Shown piece by piece: positions 23,411 to 35,333 of a stretch of 64,000 bases of DNA. Within the stretch, counting starts at the first letter, position 1. Each line of letters starts with the position of its first letter. Source of the stretch: Agroathelia rolfsii (taxonomy: Eukaryota; Basidiomycota; Agaricomycetes; Amylocorticiales; Amylocorticiaceae); assembly GCA_018343915.1 (NCBI GenBank), contig JABRWF010000005.1, positions 1,151,001 to 1,215,000 on the forward strand. The letters run 5' to 3'. The notes beneath the pieces are model-generated. The model searched no databases, was not told the DNA's origin, and saw only the letters and a program-made list of their open reading frames with translations. The translations under genes and the position numbers were made by a program.

Positions 23411-24077
23411 GGTGGATGCAGAAGAAAGAAAATGCTGACTGACTGGATTGGTGTTCCCACCCAGTATTATACCGTGACTGGCGCAATCGGAGCTGCTTGA
23501 TCCAAAATCCGACGCGCGCTCCCTCACCCGGCCCGGCACTTCCTTGTAGCCCCGGGCTCTACAGCTTGGGGAGTTTGGGGATGATGCACGTTGCTCAAAG
23601 GCTCTTACTCCAAGCGAACGAAGAAAAACTTGAACCAGTCGCAGATAAATTATTATCTTTTTGTAATAGGCAGATAAGAGAAATGGTAGTTGACAATCTC
23701 GGCTGACGTCATGGCCACGTGATTCAGGTCCAATGACGATAATAATTCCTGTGGTGATATTATTCAGGCCCCTAAAGATCTTTCCACTTTCTACGTACAA
23801 TGGTACATGATAGGGCCGTATGACACAAAAGGTCCATGAGGAGACGAGGGAACCAATAATGTGATGATGAAATAATCCTGATGAGTCAGCATGAAGTGAC
23901 GACAGAACCAATGCGCTGTTCGCTTGTTTCAGACTCCGAATAACACTTTACTTTGTCCACTGCGGTGCGCAGCCCTGCGCTGTAGCCTTTAATTCTGCTC
24001 GTCTGGCGAAGCGCTTGCATATCTGGGCTTCTAGTAGCACCTCTAAACATCTCTGGCAACTCTGGGACTCTGACTTC
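23411..24077. other. divergent promoter region of transaldolase and DUF300 genes
   Basis: About 670 bp between two outward-facing start codons. The frame of the DUF300 gene is open to about 24015, but the only upstream start there is a TTG, so it was not used. No other gene seen. Confidence 0.5.
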
Positions 24078-26765
24078 ATGCTGGATCTATCATTTTCTGA
24101 ACTGTCGCGAAACGCTATACATGTCTTGACAGCGGAGCGCGATGCAGAGCCCAGACAGGGTGCTGGCTCAAAACTACCATCTGTACTGCTGGCATTGACT
24201 GGCATTGCGACGGCAGTTGCTACCATTGTCTCTTTCATGTCAATATACCAACATCTGAAAAACTATCGACAACCCTTCTTACAACGGTATGTTTTCGCCT
24301 TCGAAATTTCTAGGTTGGTTACATATAATCTTGAACGCTTAGAATGGTTATACGAATTATGATCATGATACCTATATATGCCATCTCATCTCTGATCGCA
24401 CTATATTCTTTGGATGCCGCATTTTTTATTGATGCTATCCGAGACATTTACGAGGTAAGCACTGCCTCTTTCTCTTGGAATAGTCATTGTGCGATCAGAA
24501 CGCAGGAAATAAATAGACATGAATTTCACTTGCTTTGACTATCAACTCGAAACACTTTATTCTTTTTCTGTTTCAAGTGGTTGGCATTTCGGTGTTTGAC
24601 ATGACTAATTTAGGTTTGCTTCTTAGGCCTTTGTAATCTACTGCTTTTTCCAACTCTTACTGTTCTATCTTGGTGGCGAGCGCTCTCTACTGATTTTACT
24701 ACACGGACGGCCGCCGAAGGAGCCCGTCTTTCCATTAAACCTTTTCAAACATGAGATCGATGTCAGCGATCCGTATACTTTCTTGGCCCTGAAACGGGGC
24801 ATTCTTCGTACGTATTCTACTTATGCATGGACTTGCATTATTCTCGTTCTCTGGTGTTGAATCTGACTATGTAAAGGGCAATAGAATACGTCCAAGTCAA
24901 ACCTTTTTTGGCTATAGCGACTCTTATTTTGAAAGCTACTGGCAATTACAACGAGGGCCAGTTCAGAGCAGACTCGGGGTATTTGTATATCAGCATTGTG
25001 TACAATGTTAGCATATGTGTTAGTTTGTACTGTTTGGCAATGTTTTGGGTCTGTGTCAACGACGACCTCAAACCCTTCCGGTAAGTTTTGAACTGTTACT
25101 GCTTTTCTTTTTCTTGCTGATTCAGACTATCTTATTTACAGACCTGTTCCCAAATTTCTTTGTGTCAAAGGCATCCTCTTTTTCTCATTCTGGCAATCTA
25201 TCTTTGTTTCTGGTCTCGTCACTGCGGGAGTCATTAACAGGCTAGGGCCATATACAGACATGGAACATATCTCGCTGGGGCTTACGGACACCTTGGTTGC
25301 CTTTGAAATGCCCCTGTTTGCTATTGCGCACATGTATGCATTCGCTCCCCGTGACTTTAGCACACCATCATTACACTATGTGGCACGTATGCCGGCCTAC
25401 TACGCATTCCGTGATGCATTTGGGCTCAAGGATGTCGTCGAGGACTCTCGTGCTACGCTAAGAGGCGAAGGCATGGACTATCGCGCATTCGAGCCCAGCG
25501 AGGGCTTCATGCACCAAGGCATTGGCAGAGAGCGGCGTATCAAGGCCGGCCTGCGATACAGCAAAGGCGGCAAAACGAAATACTGGCTACCACTCCCCGT
25601 CTCTCAGAGAGCGGCGCCGGGAAAGCTGGAAAGGGGCATCAACAACGCCGTCAAGCGCCTTGGCGCGCAGCCCGAGGAGGTCCATGCGCCCTTGCTCGAG
25701 GCCGAGGCGGAGGATGTTTACCACAACGCCCCGGATCTTCAAGGAACCCCGAGGAACCCCGACTGGGACTTTCGTGGTGTGGACGGCGACCCCGATGCTG
25801 GCTTTGACCTGCCCTTTGGCGACATCGATGAGGAGGACGAAGAGCTGTTTGACAGTAGTAGGCGGTATCTTTTTGGTGATTACAACTATCCCAACATCGA
25901 TGTTAGCTCGGAACAGGCCCGGATCATGATTTGGAGCGAAGAGGAGCGTGTTCTCAGCGACGAGCGTGGAGCGTGGGCGAGTCCTATCCGAGGACCTGGA
26001 ACAGGTTACGGCGCTGTCAGCCTACATCCAAACTCTGTCGCCGAGGCGCACAAGGAGAACGGCAAGGGTAAAGGTCGTATGCAGGACGATCAACGGGTCA
26101 GCGAGGAGCGTATCATTGACTATGATGCGGATCGGGCTGGCCTTGATGACAAAGATCGCGATGAAGATGACCAGAATGGTGCTATCAAGTTCAAATGGAC
26201 GAATGTCAAACGGCTGGTCACCAACAGCAACAACGGCCGATTGCAGCCCTCGAACGGTAGAGGCTCGCCGTCGTCGTCGTCACCTATCACACCTCGCTCT
26301 CGCAAGACGTCGAACAGCAACGTGTCTCCGTCCGGGTCCGGGTCGGGCAGCGGGGGTGAGAATGTTCGCTCACCGCCACAGATGTCTCGAAATAATTCAA
26401 GGACACTGCCTCCCGATGCGGTAGATTTGATTGTCGAGGATCCGGAGGCGGCCGACGAAGAGCGTGCGCGGGAACGTAGGAAAGGGGAGCCTGCGTTGGG
26501 AGGGGCTGGCTTACGGAAGGTGTACAGGCGTGGGTTCGTAATTGATGATCCAGAGAACAAACAGGAGATCAGAGGGGAGGTGGAGGCGGATGATCCTGAG
26601 ATGGAACCCTCCGGTGCTGCGGAGAAGAACATAGCAGAGGCTGAGGAGAGCGAGGAAAGGCTATTCGAAGAAGTTGACGGTATCGTGGCGAGGGAGGAGA
26701 CCACGCCTCCAATGCACGCTCGGGTGCTGGACTTGCCGCCGGATGAGGGGAACCCGTGGGCCTGA
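24078..26765 (+). CDS. DUF300/TMEM184 (organic solute transporter Ost-alpha-like) membrane protein
   Basis: Exons 24078-24286, 24343-24454, 24627-24807, 24885-25080 and 25142-26765 give about 773 residues. The N-terminal third has about seven membrane segments with the family's motifs: VSFMSIYQHLKNYRQPFLQR, MVIRIMIMIPIYAISSLIAL, DAIRDIYEAFVIYCFFQLLL, YLGGERSLL, then QYVQVKPFLAIATLILKATG and VPKFLCVKGILFFSFWQSIF. A cytosolic tail of about 470 residues follows that is acidic, Ser/Gly-rich and disordered, much longer than the domain itself, as is usual in fungi. Related plant LAZ1 proteins act at the vacuole and animal TMEM184 at membranes; the transport substrate is unknown. Confidence 0.92.
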
Positions 26766-27723
26766 GACGCGAATGGTCCAGGAGACTCGGAGGACGGTTT
26801 GACGTTTCTTTCAGATAGGGTTTTATTCTTGTACAAGCACATAGGCATTGTGAACACATCATTTTTCTTGATACATCATTAGGCAGCAATAATTTATTAT
26901 TGGTTTATAAAATTAGTAATCGAGTCAACCACTATTGACAAGCTCATTGTATGATGATCTCGACCTCGACGACTATCAATCCAATCGAGGCTAGTTGCTC
27001 AGGCTGTTGCCTTGCATCGACGTCATACCGGAATTGGTTCATCTTGAACATTTCCTGAGATTGTTGGCACATGCATACGTTCCACAGCTGTATCGCTTTT
27101 GATACTGATGCAGGCTGCATTATACAGCCTGAACCGATGTTCGGAGATTCGGTGTCTTGAACGTTCAAGTTGGCAGCCACCTGTTGAGTACGCTCAGTGC
27201 TCATCACAATAACCTGGTGGCTGGTCTGCAGCGGGCCGACTATGGTGGCAACAACTGGTCTGCTATTGTGTATCACCATTACTATGGATGGATCATCCCT
27301 TTGTTCAAAAGTCTTTTTTCCATTGGACAGTCTTCTATATTACGGGCGGCCAATCGCATCAGTAGACCCGCGTTGCGTCGTTGCTATGGTCTGCCGTTGC
27401 AAGCCAGACCGTGGAGAACTCTTTACTCAAACTGGCCCAATCAATTCTTACGCAGTCGCCATCTGGCTTTTGTTGATGCACCAGTGACTTTTTTAGAACC
27501 ATTGCCATCTGCCTGACATAGGTGCCGACAATGGCCATCGCTTTTCATAAATAGGCGAGAAGCAGGGGCATTGATGAGAGAGTAACACCTAAGAGCCGAG
27601 TCTTGCACCTTTTACTCTCTTTTCTTTTTACACCCTCCCTCTCCTTCACCCTTCTTGTTTCTATAGCCTTTAGGCGCCTTTGCCTGGGCTTTTTTTTTTT
27701 TTTTTTAATATATCTATTTTGAA
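26766..27723. other. intergenic region, weak minus-strand coding potential
   Basis: 960 bp between two plus-strand genes. A 111-codon minus-strand frame (27279-26944) has no recognised domain, so it is not annotated as a gene. A T tract and pyrimidine-rich stretch precede the reductase start. Confidence 0.35.
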
Positions 27724-30228
27724 ATGGCCGGTCCATCCACTTCTGCTTCTCCTGTTGCTGCTGCTGCCAAGGCTGCCGCCTCCAAGCTCGCAGCTCTTGA
27801 TAAATCACTGGCAAAGACTCGCTGGCGCGAGTACCCAAATGAATTCTGGTTCTACTGTGCGGCCTTTATTGGTCTCGTCGCTTTCTGCCAATTCCTCTCG
27901 TTTTTGCATACCAAACTCTCCCGCTCGGGACGATCTGGTTGGAAAGATTATGATGCCGAGAAATCGAGGGCCGCCCCTCGCCAATTGGGACCCATCTCCC
28001 TCTCCCGAATCCCTGTCGCTGCCGTCAATGTATTCCGTGTGCTTGCATTCCGCACATCCGTTGGATTTGGTGGATATACTCTGAACCTCGCAGAAGTGGC
28101 TATCACTATCTTATACATGGGCGGATTGTTCACTTGGACATTTGTTAACTGTATGTCAAAGCTGATTATCTTCATCGTCGTACGTGGGAATCTGATTGAT
28201 CTCTTTTCACAGCTACTTCGATTGTCACGCACGATATTAATGTTACTTACTGGGCAAATCGCGCTGGTTTCCTAGCTGCGTCGCAATTCCCGTTGCTCGC
28301 GGCTCTTGGAACAAAGAATAACATTATCTCTCGTGCGTTGGTACCATTGAACCTCGATTAACTTATCTTTTTTTTTTTTACTTACATGCATGTAGTCCTC
28401 ATCGGTGTCAGCTATGATAGGGTATGCAATCGTATTATTTTGCTCATTTCCTAATCAGTTACTGATTTACTCTTATAGTTGAACTATGTCCACCGTATGA
28501 TGGCTCGCTCACTTATGGTCTTGCTTTGGATCCATGTCGCCGGTAAAGTAAGTATTTAGACCCTTTTATGTTAAAATTCTCAGCTTATCTTTTTTTTTTC
28601 ATAGGCTGCGCAGAAGTGAGAATTTTTCCTAGGTGTTATTGCTAGGTAACTAGAACGTTAACACTCCTGCATTGTAGCTCTATCACGGATGATATCATGT
28701 ATGGCTGGCTGCGCTGGGGGTTCGTCGCCGTCATTGCTCTTACTATCTTGGTCGCCTTGTCCGTGCGTCCGGTCAGGAACAAGAAGTACGAACTTTTCTT
28801 CTACGCACACTTTATTCTGGTCCTGGTTTTCCTCGTCGGTGGCTACTTCCATACCGCTGAATTCCAGTAAGCATCTCATTTCTGTCCTCATGGTCTTGAT
28901 TGATTTTCTCACGCATACACTCAGGTATGGTGGCCCTCTTGCTGCGGCCATCATCGTCTGGGCCCTGGATCGTCTTATCCGTTTCGCTCGCTTGGTTATC
29001 AACAACAACTCCTTCAGCTCCCAGTACGCTTCGAACGCTCTGGAAGCACACGCCGAGATCGTCACCAACAAACTTATCCGCTTGGTCGTCCGCCAACCCT
29101 CGCGCTTCCACTGGAAGCCGGGACAGACCGCCTACCTGACCATCCCCAGCCTAACGCACTTCCCACTTGAGGCACACCCGTTCACGATTGGAAGCTACGA
29201 TGGTGCACAGAGTCGGAACGTCACGCCCGCCTCACCATTCTGGAAGGAACTCGTATTCTTGATCAACGTCCGTGGCGGTGTCACTCGCAAGCTCAAGCAG
29301 GCCGCGACGCAGGAGGGGAGCATCAATGTCCTCGTTGATGGTCCTTATGGAGATGCACATGATCTCAGGTGTTTCTCTTCGTGTACTTTGATTGCTGGTG
29401 GATCCGGTGTGTCGTATACGGTTCCAGTGTTGCTGGATATCATCGAGTGAGCTTCACTTCAGTCTTCATCGACATCTAGTGTTGGTGGGTAACTAATCGT
29501 GTGTGTGTGTGTGCAAACCATAGGTCTGTCAGATCAGGAGAGAGCAACTGCCAGAGGATTCTGTTCTTGTGGACTATCAGAGCACCTGGTAAGTTCATCT
29601 TAAGAATTATCAACCAAAACTTTGCTGATACCCGCTGTCCAATTTAATCAGAGGACATCGCCTGGTGCTCCGACGCCCTCCTGCGCGCACTGATGCTCGC
29701 CCCGACCTGGCTCGACATCTCCGTTCGCATCTTCGTCACCGGCCGCGACAGCAGCGTCGTCGATTTTATGGACAACCTTCGCAAGAACAACGGTTCCGTC
29801 GAGAGCATGGGCAGCATGGGTGGCGCTGACACGCGCTCCATCACGGAAGAGAGCTTCGGCTCGTCTGTTGAGGACCTGAAGAAGCCGAGCGCGATCGGGG
29901 CGCTTACCTGTCTGCCGTCCGTCTCCGTTGTTCAGGGCCGTCCAGACTTTACGACAGAGCTCCGTAACGAGGTCGATATTGCTCCCGGTCGGATGTCTGT
30001 TAGCGGTGAGTGTTTGCGCAATATAATACCTCTTAGAGGGGGAAAGGAAAGGATCACTGATATTGTGTCTCGCTTCGTTTGACGTTGTCGTCGTTGACAG
30101 TGTGCGGCTCTCAGGCGGTAGCCAAAAGCATTCGTCGTGCACTTCGCTTCCCTGTGGGAAGCCCCTCCCAGATCTTACGCGGCGGTGCCAGCGTGACACT
30201 CTTCATCGAGGCTTTCGGATTTGCATAA
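27724..30228 (+). CDS. ferric reductase-like transmembrane NAD(P)H oxidoreductase (FRE family)
   Basis: Ten exons: 27724-28150, 28213-28332, 28396-28421, 28479-28547, 28605-28615, 28678-28866, 28925-29446, 29524-29588, 29652-30005 and 30101-30228, giving 636 residues. Several membrane segments carry paired heme-ligand histidines: YVHRMMARSLMVLLWIHVAG and FYAHFILVLVFLVGGYFH. The FAD site reads HPFTIGSYDG. The NAD(P)H site reads LIAGGSGVSYTVPVL with CGSQAVAKSIRRAL at the C-terminus. Such enzymes reduce Fe(III) or Cu(II) at the plasma membrane before uptake. Exon 5 is 11 nt. There is no adjacent iron permease or multicopper oxidase, so a role in a specific uptake cluster is not shown. Confidence 0.93.
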
Positions 30229-31858
30229 AAAGGAGAGGTTTTTATTTGGTTGTATTTCTTTCTTCTCTTTCTCTCCCAGTGAGAGAGAGGGAGTTTTTAA
30301 TAGACGTAATTTATGGGAGGTGTAGATTCACCTTTAGTTCGTCGGTTATAATATCTGTTTGTTCGTCATTTCACGATCCCCTTTCACTCCTTTCATTGCA
30401 GTAATCATTTTTCAAGCCCATTATCATTGTCGTCGTTGTATTATATTGCTTTATCTCAAAAAAAAAAAGTGCACCCATGGTCTTTTTTTCCCGGAATTTC
30501 TTTTATCCTGCCGTTGTTCTCGATTTGTAGTCACATGATGATGTTTTCTGATTGGATTATTTGAGAGGTGATGGTAAACACACACGGTGGTTACCATTGG
30601 ATGGATGGGCAGCAACATGCGGCATGCTGGATTAGGTGATGATTTGGGTTGATGATGCAATATGCTGGTCGCTGGTATTGCTGGGAATTTCATAACATTT
30701 ATGGCAGGTGTTATAATAACCGCCTAGTGCTCACCACCGCATCAAGCGGATCTATACTATAATGCTTAGATAAGCTCCCTTGTCGTGTTTTAGATCTGTG
30801 CATGCAGCTGATAAACAAGTGTGATTTCTAGTAGTAATCATGGTGCGAAGAGGTTGCCATTCACTGCAAACATTGTTGTGTTCTAGATGATCAATTCCAT
30901 TCTAGATTGATCCAGGGTTTCCTATATGCTAAATTTCATGATAAGACTTGGTTGCAATCTCCCAGTGCGTTAGAGCGCACACTCACTGAGTTTCATTTCT
31001 ATCGTTATCTCTCTCTTAATTTTGCTACTTGATTTAAAGCAAACTAATGCTTGCCCACTACGTTTAATTGTAAATCCACGCTCAAATGTTAATATCTTTC
31101 TTCGTCTTGGCTCTCCTTATCATTACTCGCAGAAGCATAGCGTGTGCATTCATTTGGTTCGAAATACGGCGTATACCCTCCTGGCATCCATTAATACAGG
31201 CATCCTTTCGAATCGTCAAGGAGGTCATGTGGCAATGTGGTGACATATACATATTGCTGATGTTATTGAATTGAACGAATTCTGATGATGGGAATAAGCT
31301 GACGGCTTCTAATGGACTGACACTTCCTGTATTCATTCGTGTAGTTCTTCAGGTTAGTAGGGGACATCTCCAGCTCATGCTCTAAGGTTTTCTTTTTTCC
31401 TAAGCAGATAATATCTCAGAAAAGCACATAGGGAAATAGATCTTACGAGTACTTGGCTCACTTACTAGTGAGTAAATCTCACGCCGACGTGCTCGGCAGT
31501 AAATAATAACAATTAGGCTGTTGTAACATGCATATATGCGTCTCGAATGCATAATATTAGCCAAACTGGAACCGAGGTCTGCGGTTCACCAACCACCAAT
31601 TTGATGCAATTGAGACTCATTTAGACTTTTGCGCTAAGGCTGCATGCTGACAGCTATGGAGAATGCCGTATTGAAGTTCGGTATTATGATAGTAACATCA
31701 ATCTTGCATGTGATTTACAAATTTGACTTGTTTTGGCCTTTTTCCACATGACAGCGAGGCCAAGAGTACATTTGCATAGCGCAACACGTGTATAGAAATA
31801 TTAGTGCATAATGTTAGATGAAAGCACCTAATACATAACCTGAATTCTGTCCCTGTGG
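30229..31858. other. convergent intergenic region, no gene seen
   Basis: 1.6 kb between the 3' ends of the reductase and HAAO genes. AT-rich with scattered short open frames (for example 31082-31336) lacking any family feature. Confidence 0.4.
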
Positions 31859-32511
31859 CTACTTTGGTGGGGCAATCTCTCCGCATTCCTTGCACCGCCT
31901 TTGTTCTTCATTCACCATCCAACTGTGAATCAATGGCTTTAGTTGAGTCCCGAGATCTGTCACATGGAATGAGTCCTCGTGAATGATTGTCGGTGTTGAG
32001 TGCGCCGATGATGGGCAATACCAGCGGAGACGGTCTGAAGTCATTTAGATCGGTCATCACGATCGTTTATATAAGAAACGGAGTAAATTACCAGTAGCCG
32101 ACTTGGGCCGGACACGCTCAACGACGATCCCAACAGTATCTGCAAATCTAACAGGGTTGTGCGGTGTGTTTCCTAGTAAATTGGTAGCGTGAGCTGGGTG
32201 CAATCCATAGCTACATGTGTATTAGTCAGACAACCGTGCTGCATACCTGGTAACAAAAACATTTCTCCCTCTTTGATGTTAATATCCCTAAACTTGCCAT
32301 CATCTACCACGCGCAGGAGCATATCTCCCTTGTGCTGATAGAACCATTCTTCTGTCTCGTTAACGTGATAGTCTCGACGCTCGTTTGGTCCGCCGACGAC
32401 CATGATAGTAAAATCTCCTCCGTCGTAGAGACAGAAATTATTTACAGGGGGCTTGAGAAGATGGTTATTATCGGTGAGCCACTTGATGAAATTGATCGGC
32501 GGAGACAACAT
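31859..32511 (-). CDS. BNA1: 3-hydroxyanthranilate 3,4-dioxygenase
   Basis: Exons 32511-32247, 32172-32092 and 32034-31859 give 173 residues. The start was chosen at [12 protein letters not shown], where the family begins. The cupin motif [20 protein letters not shown] supplies His49 and Glu55, and [11 protein letters not shown] supplies His93; the 6- and 44-residue spacings match the Fe(II) site of the bacterial enzyme. It opens the ring of 3-hydroxyanthranilate toward quinolinate in de novo NAD synthesis, in the cytosol. The C-terminal Cys pair of the rubredoxin-like site is present (CKEC), but the first pair is reduced to a single Cys (WYCPSSA). An in-frame ATG at 32667 would add a 52-residue hydrophobic head. 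Confidence 0.93.
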
Positions 32512-32858
32512 AACAGCGAGGAATGAAAGTAGTTTCAAGTTCACAGAGTAGGATGTTACTGAGAATTTGCCAATAGAAGCAAGTGGAAGTTCCGGAATGT
32601 TGTTTGCGAATGTTGATCGAGCGTTGATTACAAAGACGAGTCCGATCAAACTAAGTCTTGGCTTCATCTTTTTTTTTTCCCCAAAAAAATCGTGTGCCTT
32701 GGCTTTATGACGTCAGGACATGCATTGCTATTGATCATGACGCCCATTGCAACGCATCCATCCAATACCCACACGATGGCGTATAAATAAATATCTACTG
32801 CGTCATATACTCACATTCTCTTCAAATCGAACGACCAACCACCAATAAGATATCTTAC

Positions 32859-34553
32859 ATGGCTCAGAGTGATATCCTAGCCAGCTTTTTGGGGGCTTTA
32901 CAAGCAGCCATTTCCGTTGAACTTACACTTATCTATGGGCTCCTTGCTGCATATTTTGGCTTGCTCAGTGACAAGTCTGTAAAACAACTCTCGGTATGTC
33001 CTGAAGTACAAACCTCGTGTGACAAACATGGTCTAACCTCTCGAACGACGTTCATCCTTCAATAGAAAGTTTGCACCCATGTCTTCTTGCCTTGCCTTAT
33101 CATTACACAAACAGGCCCTGAGTTAGACTGGACTAAGTACGTGATGTCCTTCATCTTGCCTCTTATTCAAGATTAGATACTAAGCGCTTTACAGCCTCAA
33201 GCAACTCTGGGTACTGCCTGCCTGGGCATTTGTCACTATTACCATCGCATTTTGCATCGGCGCGGTTTTTCGCTGGACGTTCCGTTTACCAGGCTGGACG
33301 GTTTCAGCAACAGCCATAAACAATGCTAATGCAATGCCCTTGTTGCTCCTGCAGTCCGTACGTTATATCGAACCATGAGTCTCTCTCGGCTAACAAGATT
33401 ATTAGCTGTCTTCGACTGGCTCACTCGACAAGCTAGCTGGCTGGAAAAAGGGCGAGTCCAGCTCGGACGCCATCAACCGTGCCAAGTCCTATGTGCTGCT
33501 CTACATGATTATCCAACAAGCCTATGGTTTCTTTGCTGGTCCTTACTTCCTTAAGCTCGATCGTTCCAACAAGATGGAAGAATCTTCGAGCCGCCATCAT
33601 CGAATTTTGCAGGACTCCGAGCATGTGGGACTCCTTCAGGATTATGATGGAGATCATGAGCGCAACGGACACGATATTAGAGACCCATCTCAGCCTCTCC
33701 AGGATCTCGATGACGAATTGGATACCAGCCCGGATTTTTCAAGATTCAAGTGGGACCCGCCGAGATGGCTCAAGAAAATAGGCGACGTCTTCAATCCGCC
33801 TATCATTGCCGCCATAGCCGCCGTCATACTTGGTGTAAGTGGTTCTCACGACGCTTATTCAATGACGACACTAATACAAGGGGCCATAACTTAGGTAACC
33901 CCTCCACTACACAAAGCTTTCCTAGAAAAGGGTTCTTCGCCTCTGTATCCTTCCATTACTGCATCGTTACAGAATCTCGCAGACCTTTTCACCGCAGCGC
34001 AAATGTTTGCGCTTGGTGGACAGCTTTATCACAAATCGCCCTCCTTAAGCTCTCGGAGACAGACCTTTAAGCCGAGTTCTATGCTTCGCAATTTGTACAT
34101 GCCTCCATCTCTCCCCGTACTTTTTACCCGGTTCTTGATCATGCCTGCGTTCTGCATCGGCATAGTTTTCCTTGCCGCGCGTTCGCATCCAAGCTGGCTG
34201 AGGGATGATCCGATGCTGTATTTTGTGCTGATGATCTGCCCCAGCGGGCCGAGCGCACTGCTAATGGCAAGCTTGACGCAGCTGGTTGGGGTTGACGAGG
34301 GAGAGGTAGCGTGGTTTCTTGTTGTCAGCGTAAGTGATAAAAATGATTATCATGTACTCTTGGCTGATGCATATATGATATTTGATATAGTACATCGTCA
34401 GCCCGCTCATGGCCATCATTGTTACAATCGCTGTTCAGGTAATTACATCGGTATCATCATAGTCGATGATTTTGATTCGGCCACGTGTATGATATTTGGT
34501 TTCAGTTGTACTCGTATTCTTCTAAGATGAGCTTCAATAAACTCAGACTTTGA
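32859..34553 (+). CDS. auxin-efflux-carrier (PIN-like/Mem_trans) family membrane transporter
   Basis: Seven exons: 32859-32993, 33066-33136, 33195-33357, 33406-33834, 33895-34329, 34391-34438 and 34506-34553, giving 442 residues. The architecture is that of the family: about four N-terminal membrane helices (VELTLIYGLLAAYFGLLS, KVCTHVFLPCLIITQTG, INNANAMPLLLLQSL), an acidic cytosolic loop (about residues 150-225, HERNGHDIRD..., DDELDTS), then a second hydrophobic half (NPPIIAAIAAVILGVTPPL, FALGGQLY, RFLIMPAFCIGIVFLAA, PSGPSALLMASLTQL). Plant PINs and PILS proteins export or sequester auxin; fungal members have unknown substrates. It is divergent from the HAAO gene, with about 350 bp between the starts. 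Confidence 0.92.
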
Positions 34554-35333
34554 TTTTGCTGTATATTGAGTAAATTTATATCAGCTATATGTGTGATATT
34601 TTGCATCCACTTTGGTCTCAAAGGGACTTTGCAATACAAGAATACACCCACCTAATAAGTACCTTCTAAATTTCTAAGTACTCTCCGATATAGTGTAGTT
34701 GTCAGACCATAAATTCGCAACGTTTAACGCAGGGGCATTGAACGAACATATTTGGCCAGCATGTAACGTAACGCACCACTACAACGCACCTAGAATGCGT
34801 TACATCTCCAAAAAGGGAAGACTCCTTTTACCATAATTGGGATAATTCAAGACCCTCTTGCACGGTCTCCAATGCAATGTGTGCACGTAAGAGTAATTGC
34901 TGACGATTGTTGATCTCCTGATTATCATTAAATGTACCCAACTGGACCGAAAACCTTGACCCAAAGGGCCATCTAATGTTCATGGTAACACATGGCTCAC
35001 AATAATGAACAAGTTTGCTGGAAGCCTCTAGGTTCGTAACGCGTAACGCTCCGACCAGCTTGAACTTATGGTCCGACAACTCAGTATACCACCTATTAGT
35101 ATCCGGGATCAAGTCACGCTACGCTCCGTTATAGTCGCGCGACTTGCATTCATCAAGATCATTGATTATCAAAGGTTTTGGTTAAGATGAGATTTGTCAT
35201 GACAGCAGTCTTCTGGATGCTATCAAGTATCTTCAGATTTTTCAATGTGTCATCTATTTACATTTACGCAGGTCATTCAACATATATTTAAACCCTAGCT
35301 TGTATCTTCTATCAGCAGAGAGCCTCTCTCATT
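34554..35333. other. intergenic region, no gene seen
   Basis: 780 bp between two plus-strand genes. A minus-strand open frame at 34828-35112 has no family features. A TATA-like ATATATTTAAA lies about 45 bp upstream of the next ATG. Confidence 0.4.

Noticed and set aside
26944..27279. Minus-strand frame of 111 codons
   Set aside because: No recognisable family and overlapping open frames on the other strand; too weak to list as a gene.
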